This document shows, in pieces, positions 53,001 to 60,837 of a DNA stretch of 60,837 nt. Position numbers and translations under genes: made by a program. The notes below the pieces were generated by a model, which had not been told where the DNA came from, did no database searches, and worked only from the letters and a program-made list of their open reading frames with translations. The DNA is from an uncultured Schlesneria sp. (GTDB lineage: Bacteria; Planctomycetota; Planctomycetia; Planctomycetales; Planctomycetaceae). Within the stretch, counting starts at the first letter, position 1. Each line of letters opens with the position of its first letter. Location: NCBI GenBank assembly GCA_903899985.1, contig CAIULL010000027.1, forward strand, positions 1 to 60,837, read 5' to 3'.

Positions 53001-53328
53001 TGATAATAAAACGATCTGTGAACGAGGTGGATGTCGCTCCATTCATCTCGGGCGATGGGGTTGTCGCCACGCCAAATTCCGCCGCGCACTTTTTGCAAAG
53101 CGGAATAACCAGATTCCGCTCGGTCCCGGTGACAGGACTGTGTAATTCGATATCGACCCAAAGTTCGGCGGGGTCAGAGGCATCGTTGGCACAGGCTGGA
53201 TATCGGTGAAGGGGGCTGAATCGATCTTCGCGCGGAATTTCTGACCCTGTGACGTGCGGAACCTTTCCCGGCCCGGCCACTTCGCCGTTGACGTGATGGG
53301 GACTCGCCTCTCCATTCGAACTCGTCAT
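50053..53328 (-). CDS. Large TPR-repeat protein with N-terminal CxxC
   Basis: A 1091-residue protein made mainly of tetratricopeptide repeats. The N-terminal 100 residues contain RYPACAND and IPLCKKCAAEF, a probable small zinc-binding site, followed by about 250 residues of mixed alpha/beta domain not recognised. From about residue 360 to 1075 there are some 18-20 TPR units with typical spacing (for example WAYLRHAWNQLKMGREDDGIQAVQRAINVNPM and ALPDYARAFELG). TPR arrays are scaffolds for protein partners. There is no signal peptide or membrane helix. It is divergent from hisA by 309 bases. The partner cannot be inferred. Confidence 0.9.
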   Translation of the reverse strand: MTSSNGEASPHHVNGEVAGPGKVPHVTGSEIPREDRFSPLHRYPACANDASDPAELWVDIELHSPVTGTERNLVIPLCKKCAAEFGVATTPSPEMNGATSTSFTDRFIIKPVKRAMRKLQLIGRSLDHWIGQSRYRFKAHQFLRRDFELRELIEKNPDLEIRFTGTKLIPQRPIKALNGDWFEYEIRFGQPVDLVDPDAATEIEVHARTARFLLSSLKPKGPLSTQYYLRLDIAYCSDQRILIDIYQEPSVLDESVLRQLVETIRRLPRPNFSKGISAFSMFAVFGYQSPEWAEYWRAPFAGLPESRCIEGAETHELLFKALSIFAEKPAEIDSRSSWGVEQYTAFLDAAPDNNLARMLRSGLLSESGSFQQASEDALYVATSSTDMDHQGRAWAYLRHAWNQLKMGREDDGIQAVQRAINVNPMNLKNRAAVIETLFEFNQLDAAKDVLEAAERAGAESPVFDVARGRLSWISGDAVRARNWFNRAIELDPRCVSAYFHRGSLNANESRWADAENDLTRCIEYTDSSSASLVAEFYLRRGRIRMEQQHNESAMSDFNEVLRLQPEHVDCLFNRGQLLLAEGKLELVIEAADQIISLVPDGPGGWGLRATAHFQLDQFDEALPDYARAFELGLTSPSLLCERASIWLTRQQYQESLEDVESAIEFDPNHARAHDLRGLLYENDGEEFWSLAEESYSQAISLSPEWALPWFHRANLLAMLKRNQEALDDYRKTVELIPGFAAAWKNLASCHVSREEFDDALNAFARALEIDPELVVARMERGMLLGRMSRISDAILDFDAILNSDPANEIVLALRARSFIITEQYDKAIADFDKLIELNPSVPALIGRGTVWLYKDCPEEAEKDFAEAIQLQPESAEQIQLQQLFIEAGVAQHRENYEQVIEKAETALQIDGNSVDGLMIRAGGKWYLEHWVEAGDDFSQVLERDSDRLAAYSGRGQVRVELGEYEEAILDLDRAIELATNDEEQEESFVAYALNGRALAKAGLERWNDAIEDFDQSIQKCPENAWLQYNLGRMYDLRGDRRSAVICFQMALVLRQPRLSPRQRERAQAYLDRHRPARDLVDGGDFAPKDHP

Positions 53329-53637
53329 GGTTGAATTCTTTAAACCTTCTCGCAGCTTGCGCTCCTCATTTTTTCGATTTCATCTTACCGCATTGGAAAG
53401 TGCGTCTCATAGAGAAAATCGGGAAAATGAATCGCTGTGTGTCCTGATCCGACCCGTTAAAATCGGCTCCTCGCTCCATCGTGACTCTGTCTCTCAGTTG
53501 CTATGATTGGCAGATGTCCAAAAGAATTATAGGCCCTGTGTACCGCCTTCCCGCTTAGCGCAGGAATTCTTCAGTAAAAATACAACGCGCAAGCGACTAA
53601 CCTCTTCGAAACCCATCATTCATCGCGCATTAAAAAA

Positions 53638-54375
53638 ATGGAAATATTGCCTGCTATTGATCTTCGGGGTGGTTGCTGTGTTCGCCTGCGGCAGGGGGAC
53701 TACGCTCAAGAAACTGTTTTTGGAGAAAATCCGACCGAAATGGCGCTTCGCTGGGAACGCGAAGGGGGAACCAGGCTGCATCTGGTTGATCTGGACGGTG
53801 CAAAAGCGGGCCGCCCTGTGAACGTTGCCGCCATTAAGGGGATTGTCGACGCGGTTAAGATTCCGTGTGAATTGGGTGGCGGACTTCGCGACGAAGCAAC
53901 GATCCAGGAAATGCTGGATGTCGTGGGAATTGACCGAGCGATCATCGGGACGCAAGCGCTGAAACAGCCAGACTGGTTTCGTTCGATGGCCAAACGGTTT
54001 CCCGGTCGGATTGCGCTCGGTCTGGATGCCAGAAACGGCATGGTCGCCACGGCAGGCTGGCTGGACGTGTCGCAAACGTCCGCCTTCGAACTGGCCCGCC
54101 AATTCGCCGATCTCGATCTGGCGGCCGTGATTTACACCAATATCGCCAACGACGGAATGATGCAGGGTGTTGATGAGGCAACCATCCAGGACATGTTACG
54201 CCTGACTGAAATGGGCTTGCCTGTCATCGCATCGGGAGGTGTAACAACTCTTGCGGATATCGAACGTTTGACTGCGGCCTCACGCCAGCAACCCAAGTTA
54301 ATCGGCGCGATCGTCGGTCGAGCGATCTACGAAGGAACGATCAAAGTGGCAGACGCGGTGAGAATCGCGAGCTGA
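53638..54375 (+). CDS. hisA: Phosphoribosylformimino-5-aminoimidazole carboxamide ribotide isomerase
   Basis: A 245-residue TIM-barrel enzyme of histidine synthesis that isomerises ProFAR to PRFAR. Visible blocks: [19 protein letters not shown] at the start (catalytic Asp at residue 8), then [24 protein letters not shown] (phosphate binding), and the second catalytic Asp in ALGLDARNG (about residue 129). [11 protein letters not shown] and the closing IASGGV...IVGRAIYEG phosphate-binding block complete the pattern. The length matches the family. No other his genes are adjacent, so the pathway is scattered. A hairpin repeat lies just downstream. Confidence 0.95.
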   Translation: MEILPAIDLRGGCCVRLRQGDYAQETVFGENPTEMALRWEREGGTRLHLVDLDGAKAGRPVNVAAIKGIVDAVKIPCELGGGLRDEATIQEMLDVVGIDRAIIGTQALKQPDWFRSMAKRFPGRIALGLDARNGMVATAGWLDVSQTSAFELARQFADLDLAAVIYTNIANDGMMQGVDEATIQDMLRLTEMGLPVIASGGVTTLADIERLTAASRQQPKLIGAIVGRAIYEGTIKVADAVRIAS

Positions 54376-54416
54376 AGCAGCGCTTTTGCATCTTCAATGT
54401 TCGTTTTGCAGTTCGG

Positions 54417-54446
54417 CACTGTTTGACCGAGGACGGTCAAACAGTG
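54417..54446. repeat. Convergent-gene hairpin repeat, copy 3
   Basis: Arms CACTGTTTGACCG and CGGTCAAACAGTG form a perfect 13-bp stem with the loop AGGA, followed by GCAC. Compared with copies 1 and 2, the sixth base pair changed from C-G to T-A on both arms, a compensatory change that preserves the stem. It lies between hisA (+) and the DUF2721 gene (-). Confidence 0.78.
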
Positions 54447-54514
54447 GCACGGTCTTCAAACAAACCTTGCTTTGTCTAAGAGAAATTCTTCGCCGCGCGG
54501 TTTACCACTCAGCG

Positions 54515-55042
54515 TTACGCGCTTTCAGCAACTTTTAGCGTTCTTGAGCCGCGCGACTTCGATAAATAGATTGCCGTTACCGCCTTCAGATGCTCTTTTT
54601 CCGCCTGTAACGGTTCAAGTGAAAGTGAAAGTTCTCGCATCACCCAACCTAATCCGCTGAGGAACAGGGCAACGCCGAGACTTCCCATCGCCAAAGCTGC
54701 GGTGCCAATCCATTCATTCAGCTCTTCGGCACCAGTGAAGACAGAACAGAATACGAAGGCCGCAATGGCCAATAACAAACAGTTTAGGCTCGCCTTGACC
54801 AATCGGGCCTTATCCAGAACTTGTTCGCTCTGAGAGTCGAGCATATCCAGCAGCATCTCTTGCTCACTGTATTCGTGCTCGTGGAGATTCTTCAGCAATT
54901 CGACCTTCTGATGATGGATGAGTCGAATTCGAGTCGTCAGTTCTCCCAAGCGGTTGTAGAGTGACGGCGTGACCAGACCGCAGGCCGAAATCAGCACTAT
55001 CGGCGTGAATGATGACGAAAGCAGCTGTGCAGCAGTAGGCAT
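54515..55042 (-). CDS. DUF2721 membrane protein
   Basis: A protein of about 175 residues with three hydrophobic segments. The first lies near the N-terminus (SSFTPIVLISACGLVTPSLYNRLGELTTRIRLIHHQ), which matches the conserved DUF2721 start, and two more are at about residues 90-108 and 115-140. A hydrophilic helix (VELLKNLHEHEYSEQEMLLDMLDSQ) lies between. The family has no known function. The frame opens at 55129; ATG 55042 is preferred because it places the first helix as in family members, but ATG 55117 is possible and neither has a clear ribosome site. It is a single gene downstream of the kinase. Confidence 0.75.
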   Translation of the reverse strand: MPTAAQLLSSSFTPIVLISACGLVTPSLYNRLGELTTRIRLIHHQKVELLKNLHEHEYSEQEMLLDMLDSQSEQVLDKARLVKASLNCLLLAIAAFVFCSVFTGAEELNEWIGTAALAMGSLGVALFLSGLGWVMRELSLSLEPLQAEKEHLKAVTAIYLSKSRGSRTLKVAESA

Positions 55043-55177
55043 GATTCGGTCGCGGACGTAGTTTTGATTTGAAATTGACGAAAGGAAGGTGAGGGGCAGG
55101 GTAATATCAACCGGCATTGGATCGGTCAAGATCGACCAGAAAGCTAAGCTTGCTGGTCTGACGTTTCGTTGATCCGT

Positions 55178-58100
55178 TCACCAGTTCAGACCGTATTCTT
55201 TTAATCGTTCACGCAGAAGGTCCACGCGTAAAAGTCGAACGGCGGTTTCGTCTTCCACCTGAACGGCCACAATCCGACCATCTGAACTTGCTGCCAATTC
55301 CTGAACTAACCCCGAAAGCGGACCAAAGGTAAGGATCTCGGAAAGCTCTCCTTCGGTCCATTTCCATAACGTCAGTTTGTGATCCTGTGAGCCAGAGACG
55401 ACCAGTTCCTGCCCGGCAAATGTCACGGCGGTGACAGTGGTATCATGGGCATGGATGGTTTGGCGAAGCTTGCCTGACGGAATATCAATCACAAGCAGAT
55501 CGCCGTGACGGGTCCCAGCAACGATGGTTGATTCGTCCGGCGACATGGAAAGTGTATCGCTAATCGTCGGTAAATCCCGTTTTGCGACGACTGTGCCAAG
55601 TTCCAGATCCACGATGCGAATGCTTTGATCAACGGAGGAACAGGCGAGGAATTTCGATCTCACTGCCAGCGACAAAAATTTGCTGACACGCAAGGTTTGT
55701 TCGGACTCATTGTTCACCAACAAGGATTGAATTTGGTTTGTGCCGACATTCAGCACTTTAATTTCGCCCGGTGACCGGTCGGTCGTTCCGGACAGACTGG
55801 ATTGCGATTTCGATACGAAATACAAACGTTCTCCGTCGGGCGAGACGCGGAGAATGTTCGCGTCGATCAGTTCGGGCGATTGAATTGAGATATTTTCGCT
55901 TCCATCATAGTTCACTGACTTGAGAAGATTGAGCTGCTGTAGACTGACAAAAATCGCTTTGCCATCAGGAGAAAACTGAATTGCACCCTCCAGATCTGTT
56001 TTCACTGAAAGTCGCGCAGCGACGTAATCGGAATCTGTTTCTCCGACCAACAGTTGATTGAATAAACCGTTAAAAGTCAAAATCCTCATTGCAGCGACTC
56101 GGTCACCATCGGGACTCAATGTCATTCCATGCAACCGGTGTGATTGCTGTAATCGCTGTTGCCAGATGCTCGTGGGCGAGAGGTCGTAAACCGTTATTTT
56201 CCGATCACCGCTGACTGCTAACAAGTTTTGTGTTGGGTGAAATCGTGCCGTGACACGTCCCCGGTTTCCGCTGGAAAGTTCGCTCACTCGGTCATTGCCG
56301 GCCAGATCCCACAACTTCGCTGATTCGGAATTGGTTGTGACCAGCCAACGTGCGTCGGCCGAAATTTCCATTCCGTGCTGTTCACCGAGAATTCGATATT
56401 TTCTTTTTCGATCGACGAATCTTCTTAGTGGATGTTGAGTTAGTGAATTGAGTGCTTGAAGTGTTGACCCGGAATCTCGGATCCATCCCCCGCCGTCCGG
56501 ATACCGCGCTGCGACTTCGTAGGCTTGCGGTGCAGATGTGCCTTCATTGTCTGTTGTCAAATCCTTCTTCAAATCAGTTTCACGCAACCAGAGAGGGTTC
56601 ATTCCAGCCACTGCGACGTGAGTCGATTGCGGATTAAGTGAGTCGTTCACCACGACGATATCCGTGAGCTCACAGTTGTGATGAACCTTTTCGATCAAAT
56701 GCCCCTCAAGCGACCATTTCTTGAGCGAATGATCCTTTGAACAACTTAACAATGAATTGCCATCAGACGTGAATCGCATGCGAAAGACGTAATCATCATG
56801 TCCTCGCCATTGCCGGGTTTCTTGTTCGCGTACCATGTCAAATACGCGAACCCAACCGCTTCGAGTCCCAACAAATAATTCCTTTCCGTCTGGACTGAAA
56901 AACATCGATCGGACGCCGTCAGGACGCTGCTTTACATATTCATCGTCAACGGGAAAGCTGAGTGTTCGAGCGACCTCCCAGTTCGTCGTGTCGACCAACG
57001 CGATTTTGACAATCTCGTCCTCGTTTTGATTTGCACCCGCAACGAGAATCTTTCCGTCAGGACTGAATTCCAACGTATAGGTGTCAAATCCCTGAAGCAG
57101 GTCTCGCTGTTTCCTCGCGTCGAACGCAGCGAGCGCACGCATGGTTTCGCTGCGCAACTGATACAGCGCCGCCGGATCATCTGACGGACAAAGCGGGGCA
57201 AGCTGTTTTAATTCTTCCAAGTTGTTCCAACTCCATCCAGCTGGCCCACGCATGCTCCGCTCGCTGATTCGCCCCAAAGACGCGTAGAACTCTTGCACGT
57301 GAGCTTTCTCCGTCGCCGTCGCCAGATTTTTCTCCTGGGTTTGAGCTCGATTCGCCGCGTCGTGAATCCGTATCACCTCCCAAGCCCCGAGCCCAACCGC
57401 AAACACGAATCCCAAGGCGATCGCCGCAATTAACCCTGCCCTATCAGGAAATCGTTTCGACCAGCGCCAGGCGAGTTCCAGCGAATTCAAAGGCCGGGCG
57501 CTGATCGGTTTCCCCCCCAGAAAATTCTCAAGGTCGGACGCCAGCGCTGAGGCACTTGGGTACCGATGAGCTGGTTCTTTTGCCAGACATTTCAGACAGA
57601 TTGTTTCCAGATCAACTGGAATCTCGGGTACAAGCATTCTTGGTGTCACTGGTTCGATAGATTTTAGTTGCGCTAATGTCGCTAATAAGGTCGCTCCCTC
57701 GAATGGAGGGCGACCGGTCATCAGATCGTAAAGGGTTGCTCCGATCCCGTAGACATCCGACCATTGACCAATATCACCAGCGACTCCAAGGGCCTGTTCT
57801 GGTGCCATATAGCTGGGGGTTCCAATCCCCTCACCCGTTGCGGTGTGCATCGAATCGTTCTCAAGATATTTTGCCAGACCAAAGTCACTCACTTTGATCG
57901 TCCCGGACTGATCACGCATTAGATTCGCGGGCTTCAAATCGCGATGCAAAAGACCGGTCCGGTGGACATCGCCCATTGTTTTTGCCACCGTCAGCGCGAT
58001 TTCCGCAGCGGAACGGTGATCAATGGCCGATCCGGCTGCGCGTTGAGCAAGATTTTGTCCGTCAATGTATTCGAGAACCAGGCAAACCGTTTCTCCAAGA

Positions 58101-58567
58101 TCGATCACATCATAAACCCGGACGACGTGCTCATGATTGAGACGTCCCAGCGCATCCGCTTCGCGTCGAAGCCGCTTGCTCAATTCCCTCTGATTCTGTT
58201 TGGCGCCATTGATCACTTTAATGGCGACGAACCGTTTGACACTCAGTTGCCTGGCTTTATAGACAATTCCCATCCCGCCACGGCCGATTTCCGACAGGAT
58301 TTCATAACCAGGAATTTGGGGGAACTTGGCATGGGATAACGATTCAAAAGAGTTCGAATCGAGCAATGGCGTTTCCGCAGAATGGTCGATCATCAATCGG
58401 TTAATCGACGCCAGCATTTCGATCCGTCGCTTCAATTCGTCGGCCAGATCCATCCGCTCATGACAGAGTTCTTCCGGCGTCTTCGGCGGGGGCGAGAATT
58501 GCGAGTCTTCCCAATCGAGCAGCAGATCGGCCAACAGCTCTTCATCTTCGGTCAAAAGATCAGCCAT
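55178..58567 (-). CDS. Ser/Thr protein kinase with C-terminal WD40 domains
   Basis: An 1129-residue membrane kinase. After an 80-residue helical N-terminus, the kinase domain spans about residues 88-355: IGRGGMGIVYKA (94-105), Lys117 in VAIKVI, HRDLKPANLM near 218, DFGLAKYL near 238 and PSYMAPEQ. One membrane helix follows (about 384-402, AGLIAAIALGFVFAVGLGAW). The C-terminal 650 residues form WD40 beta-propeller blades (LEFSPDGKILVAG, MRFTSDGNSLLSCSKDHSLKKW, AASSDGRIVAV). A GGAG element supports ATG 58567; the frame opens at 58669. It follows the ECF sigma gene by 157 bases on the same strand, a pairing known in planctomycetes. It probably transmits an envelope signal to that sigma factor. 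Confidence 0.94.
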   Translation of the reverse strand: MADLLTEDEELLADLLLDWEDSQFSPPPKTPEELCHERMDLADELKRRIEMLASINRLMIDHSAETPLLDSNSFESLSHAKFPQIPGYEILSEIGRGGMGIVYKARQLSVKRFVAIKVINGAKQNQRELSKRLRREADALGRLNHEHVVRVYDVIDLGETVCLVLEYIDGQNLAQRAAGSAIDHRSAAEIALTVAKTMGDVHRTGLLHRDLKPANLMRDQSGTIKVSDFGLAKYLENDSMHTATGEGIGTPSYMAPEQALGVAGDIGQWSDVYGIGATLYDLMTGRPPFEGATLLATLAQLKSIEPVTPRMLVPEIPVDLETICLKCLAKEPAHRYPSASALASDLENFLGGKPISARPLNSLELAWRWSKRFPDRAGLIAAIALGFVFAVGLGAWEVIRIHDAANRAQTQEKNLATATEKAHVQEFYASLGRISERSMRGPAGWSWNNLEELKQLAPLCPSDDPAALYQLRSETMRALAAFDARKQRDLLQGFDTYTLEFSPDGKILVAGANQNEDEIVKIALVDTTNWEVARTLSFPVDDEYVKQRPDGVRSMFFSPDGKELFVGTRSGWVRVFDMVREQETRQWRGHDDYVFRMRFTSDGNSLLSCSKDHSLKKWSLEGHLIEKVHHNCELTDIVVVNDSLNPQSTHVAVAGMNPLWLRETDLKKDLTTDNEGTSAPQAYEVAARYPDGGGWIRDSGSTLQALNSLTQHPLRRFVDRKRKYRILGEQHGMEISADARWLVTTNSESAKLWDLAGNDRVSELSSGNRGRVTARFHPTQNLLAVSGDRKITVYDLSPTSIWQQRLQQSHRLHGMTLSPDGDRVAAMRILTFNGLFNQLLVGETDSDYVAARLSVKTDLEGAIQFSPDGKAIFVSLQQLNLLKSVNYDGSENISIQSPELIDANILRVSPDGERLYFVSKSQSSLSGTTDRSPGEIKVLNVGTNQIQSLLVNNESEQTLRVSKFLSLAVRSKFLACSSVDQSIRIVDLELGTVVAKRDLPTISDTLSMSPDESTIVAGTRHGDLLVIDIPSGKLRQTIHAHDTTVTAVTFAGQELVVSGSQDHKLTLWKWTEGELSEILTFGPLSGLVQELAASSDGRIVAVQVEDETAVRLLRVDLLRERLKEYGLNW

Positions 58568-58724
58568 CGCGAACCGAATCTCCTGTGTGTCATGCTCGGC
58601 AATAATAAAGCAGTGATTGAATTTCCGGATCAACCAGCAACTCAGCAGCACCTTGAGTTGCGTTGACACTTACGAAATCGCTGAACCGCTCATCTTCTCA
58701 ATTATCTTTGACAAAACCACGAAA

Positions 58725-59342
58725 TCAAAACATATCACAGGATTCGCCAAGCTGACGTTGCAGGTTAAGCCGAGCTGATTGCCAGATTCGACGGAGTTGC
58801 CGCTCGGGGACATTGATGACTTTCGCCGCTTCGGCCTGGGTGAGTTCGTGATACCACAGCAGATCGAAAACCTGTTTCTCGACCTCGGGCAACTGATCAA
58901 TGCCGGAATGAAATTCGGTCCAGAGCGCAAGTCTCGGCGGACTGCAGCCCGAATCCTGCGAAGCCCCGTCAAACATCACTTCGCCCGCTCGCTCGCTTCG
59001 TGGCGCAGGAGTGGAGTAATTCGCACCCAGTCCTTCTGGACCCTGGTAATGCCTGGCCAGGTCTTTTAGCTCACGACGTAGTTGCGCTGCGGCGAACCGC
59101 AGGAAGTCTTCCACGGTCGGCGGAACGACATCAGCCAATGACCGATGAAGCCTGATGGAAGCCCGTTGAACAACGTCTTCCGGCTCTTCCCAGCGACCAA
59201 CTCGCGGGTAGTCCCGCAACATTCGTTTCGCGAGAGCGACAAGCCGACGTGATGCCCGACCAATCATTTCGTCGCGGGCACTCAAGTCCCCCTTTTTGAG
59301 GCGACTTAAACAGTCTTCGAGAACAACAATTGTTTCCGACAC
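58725..59342 (-). CDS. ECF-type RNA polymerase sigma factor
   Basis: A 205-residue sigma-70 family factor of the ECF group. Region 2 is at about residues 20-90 (RRLVALAKRMLRDYPRVGRWEEPEDVVQRASIRLHRSLADV), and region 4 is at about 150-200 with LTQAEAAKVINVPERQLRRIWQSARLNLQRQL as the helix-turn-helix. Between them is a flexible, serine-rich linker. The GTG at 59342 (VSETIVVL) with GGGAAG five bases upstream is preferred over the GTG at 59363, which has no ribosome site. It is the first gene of a likely operon with the WD40 kinase, which may control it by phosphorylation. No anti-sigma gene was seen. Confidence 0.88.
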   Translation of the reverse strand: MSETIVVLEDCLSRLKKGDLSARDEMIGRASRRLVALAKRMLRDYPRVGRWEEPEDVVQRASIRLHRSLADVVPPTVEDFLRFAAAQLRRELKDLARHYQGPEGLGANYSTPAPRSERAGEVMFDGASQDSGCSPPRLALWTEFHSGIDQLPEVEKQVFDLLWYHELTQAEAAKVINVPERQLRRIWQSARLNLQRQLGESCDMF

Positions 59343-59509
59343 CGCGCTTCCCGACCGTAACACGTTTAACCAAAACTGTATTTACCGCGAAAAACAGCAT
59401 AGCGATAACGGCGGTCAGAATCATGGAAAAAGTTTTTCTCGGGAGATTTTTTTCGTCTTGCATAACATTTAAAAATGTGAACATTTGAATACAGGAATCG
59501 AATGAGCCT

Positions 59510-59543
59510 TGGCTGACATAGGACTGTCGCGTTGCGACGGAAG
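59510..59543. repeat. REP-like fragment R0 (inverted)
   Basis: Contains GGCTGACATAGG followed by a perfect 5-bp hairpin GTCGC/GCGAC with GTT loop (59526-59538), matching the inverted repeat R3. It is the outer edge of the repeat array around the IS200-like transposase. Confidence 0.7.
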
Positions 59544-59627
59544 AGAGCCGAAAAACAGTCCGATCCGGTCTGTTGATCGGGAAACAATTAGCGACGCATC
59601 CGTTTTAACGATTGCAACGCCCCCGGA

Positions 59628-59728
59628 CCATTCCTAAACCCCGAATGGGGTGGTCCTATGTCAGCCCAGGCCATCGGCCTGGGTTCGCCCGCCCCATAAG
59701 GGCACAAAACCCCAAAGGGGTGGCCCTA
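59628..59728 (+). repeat. REP-like repeat R1
   Basis: Three hairpins in order: ACCCCGAATGGGGT (59638-59651), CCCAGGCCATCGGCCTGGG (59665-59683), and ACCCCAAAGGGGT (59709-59721). It ends 71 bases before the tnpA start. Confidence 0.82.
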
Positions 59729-59799
59729 ATTCATTCGAATCACCAAAATGAAAAATCAGGCGGTTAAACGATCCAATGATCACCTGAGGGAGACACCCA

Positions 59800-60258
59800 A
59801 TGCCTCAATCGCTGGCAAAAGTTCTGGTGCATATCGTCTACAGCACGAAGGGCCGTCACCCATGGCTGAAGGACATCAAGGTTCGACAAGAGTTATATGC
59901 AATCAAAGCAACGATCTTGCGAGATAACGTCGATTCACCCGCATTAATCATCAACGGTGCCCAAGACCACATCCACGCGCTTTGTTTGTTATCACGAAAA
60001 TTCGCGATTAAAGACGTCATTCAGGAGGCCAAGACGGAAACGACCAAGTGGGTCAAAAGAAAAGGTCCACAGTATTCGGATTTCCATTGGCAATCAGGAT
60101 ACGGCATTTTTTCTGTAAGTGAATCAAACGTGGAAAAGGTCAAGCAGTACATCGCCAACCAGGAAGAACACCATAAAAAGATGACGTTTCAGGAAGAATT
60201 CCGCGAATTATGCAAACGACATGGAATTGAGATCGATGAACGTTACGTTTGGGATTGA
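59800..60258 (+). CDS. tnpA: IS200/IS605-type Y1 transposase TnpA
   Basis: A 152-residue single-strand DNA transposase. The HUH motif is intact, QDHIHALCLLS (about residues 55-65), and the catalytic Tyr is in VKQYIANQEEHHKK near residue 118. The start HIVYSTKGRHPWL and the WQSGYGIFSVSESN strand fit the small Y1 family common in planctomycetes. GAGGGAG ten bases upstream supports the ATG. There is no tnpB. Its stop abuts repeat R2. Length and motifs indicate an active-looking gene. Confidence 0.92.
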   Translation: MPQSLAKVLVHIVYSTKGRHPWLKDIKVRQELYAIKATILRDNVDSPALIINGAQDHIHALCLLSRKFAIKDVIQEAKTETTKWVKRKGPQYSDFHWQSGYGIFSVSESNVEKVKQYIANQEEHHKKMTFQEEFRELCKRHGIEIDERYVWD

Positions 60259-60359
60259 CCATTCCTAAACCCCGAATGGGGTGGTTCTATGTCAGCCCAG
60301 GCCATCGGCCTGGGTTCGCCGCCCCACAATGAAGCAAAACCCCAACGGGGTGTCCCTAT
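60259..60359 (+). repeat. REP-like repeat R2
   Basis: A direct copy of R1 with the same three hairpins: 60269-60282, 60296-60314 and 60339-60351 (ACCCCAACGGGGT). It begins directly after the tnpA stop codon. Confidence 0.82.
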
Positions 60360-60436
60360 TTCGCGAACAAACGCCACCGCAGGAAATCGGCGTAGACCGC
60401 TCGGACCGATGAACCAAACCAACAATCATGACGACT

Positions 60437-60527
60437 AGAGCCACCCCGTTGGGGTTCACCGTCACGTAAACGGTACCCAACCCAGGCCGATGGCCTGGGC
60501 TGACATAGGGCTGTCGCGTTGCGACGG
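60437..60527 (-). repeat. REP-like repeat R3 (inverted)
   Basis: An inverted relative with ACCCCGTTGGGGT (60443-60455), the central hairpin CCCAGGCCGATGGCCTGGG (60481-60499), and a different third hairpin GTCGC/GCGAC (60513-60525) shared with R0. Confidence 0.75.
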
Positions 60528-60613
60528 AAGACGGCTGAAGAACGACTTTCGCCGATTTGTAGGTGAGAAAATCCCAAACATCACACACATATCGACAACC
60601 GGAACGACCCCAT

Positions 60614-60702
60614 AACGTTTTTAAACCCCGAATGGGGTGGCCATATGTCAGCCCAGGCCATCGGCCTGGGTTCGCCGCCCCACAATGAAGCAAAACCCCA
60701 GG
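60614..60702 (+). repeat. REP-like repeat R4 (truncated)
   Basis: A direct copy with the first two hairpins (60625-60638 and 60652-60670), but the third keeps only its left arm (AAAACCCCA) and then runs into unrelated sequence, so it is broken at its 3' end. Nothing else is recognised from here to the window end. Confidence 0.75.
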
Positions 60703-60837
60703 GCAATCGAGCGTCGAGGTCACGGATTGATTCTTGCATGGTCTAGCGATTGGGGAAGCCCCATTTTACGGAGGCTTCGATTTTCTGTGGTCGCTAGCAA
60801 TGGAGTCGTCGCGTGTCCTCAGCCTTTGTTGAAACAA

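Larger units (their letters stand above)
59628..60359 (+). mobile_element. IS200-like element within a REP-like palindrome array
   Basis: A single tnpA gene lies between two directly repeated units of about 101 bp, R1 and R2, each with three short hairpins. R2 begins at the base after the tnpA stop. IS200/IS605 elements have no terminal inverted repeats but carry hairpins near their ends that the transposase recognises, and R1 and R2 are placed as such ends. Further copies R3 and R4 follow without a gene. Confidence 0.72.

Noticed and set aside
60292-60723. Open frames on the minus strand across the REP-like array
   Set aside because: They are translations of the palindromic repeats (for example the WGGEP and MAWAD strings) and have no independent support as proteins.
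1-60837. CRISPR arrays, rRNA and tRNA genes
   Set aside because: No regularly spaced short repeats of CRISPR type, no ribosomal RNA landmarks and no convincing tRNA cloverleaf were found by reading; a tRNA scan was not possible here.

Overview
The window looks like a chromosomal segment of a member of the Planctomycetota, most likely class Planctomycetia. The evidence is the protein family content: a planctomycete cytochrome protein (DUF1549/DUF1553) paired with a DUF1501 protein, a second DUF1501 protein, a type I sulfatase, tandem DUF1559 pilin-like proteins, a BBP7-type outer membrane protein, a WD40 Ser/Thr kinase beside an ECF sigma factor, and a second large Ser/Thr kinase. No rRNA, tRNA or CRISPR array was recognised. 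Genes lie on both strands, mostly singly or in short operons.

Layout. 0.5-5 kb: an esterase and a 2-hydroxyacid dehydrogenase, then a CsrA-like gene directly ahead of uppS and cdsA (cell envelope lipid synthesis). 5-17 kb: a probable polymer-degradation zone with a two-module esterase/SGNH hydrolase divergent from a sulfatase, a DUF3050 protein, an orphan DUF1501, phhB, an AraC regulator divergent from a PSD1-type cytochrome protein, and its DUF1501 partner. 17-25.6 kb: a zinc-ribbon response regulator with an FHA protein, a DDAH-like hydrolase, a photolyase translationally coupled to a MerR/B12-domain-like regulator, mgtE and moeA. 25.6-37 kb: a BBP7 outer membrane protein, a glycosyltransferase, a seven-gene pseudopilin/type II secretion F-like operon (29400-35459) and an M81 peptidase. 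37-46.6 kb: a GntP-type permease, a Ser/Thr kinase, a phosphoesterase, pckA and a methyltransferase. 46.8-60.8 kb: an arsenate-reductase-like protein, a REP-associated transposase bracketed by large palindromic repeats, two membrane-anchored hypothetical proteins, a 1091-residue TPR protein, hisA, a DUF2721 protein, the WD40 kinase with its ECF sigma factor, and an IS200-like transposase embedded in an array of short palindromes.

The most unusual signals are repetitive. (1) Two 169-bp direct repeats, each closed by 32-bp inverted termini, flank a RAYT-type transposase whose second HUH histidine is glutamine. (2) A 30-nt hairpin (CACTGYTTGACCG stem) occurs three times, always between the 3' ends of convergent genes, with a compensatory base-pair change in one copy. 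(3) A REP-like array surrounds a second Y1 transposase. (4) A diverged repeat of about 120 bp occurs at 38.9 and 49.8 kb. Among protein genes, the strongest candidates for a new variant are the CarH/LitR-like regulator that has lost both expected cobalamin-contacting histidines while overlapping the photolyase gene, and the CsrA-like protein with an acidic tail upstream of uppS-cdsA.

All assignments come from reading the translated sequence and motifs; no database search was run.
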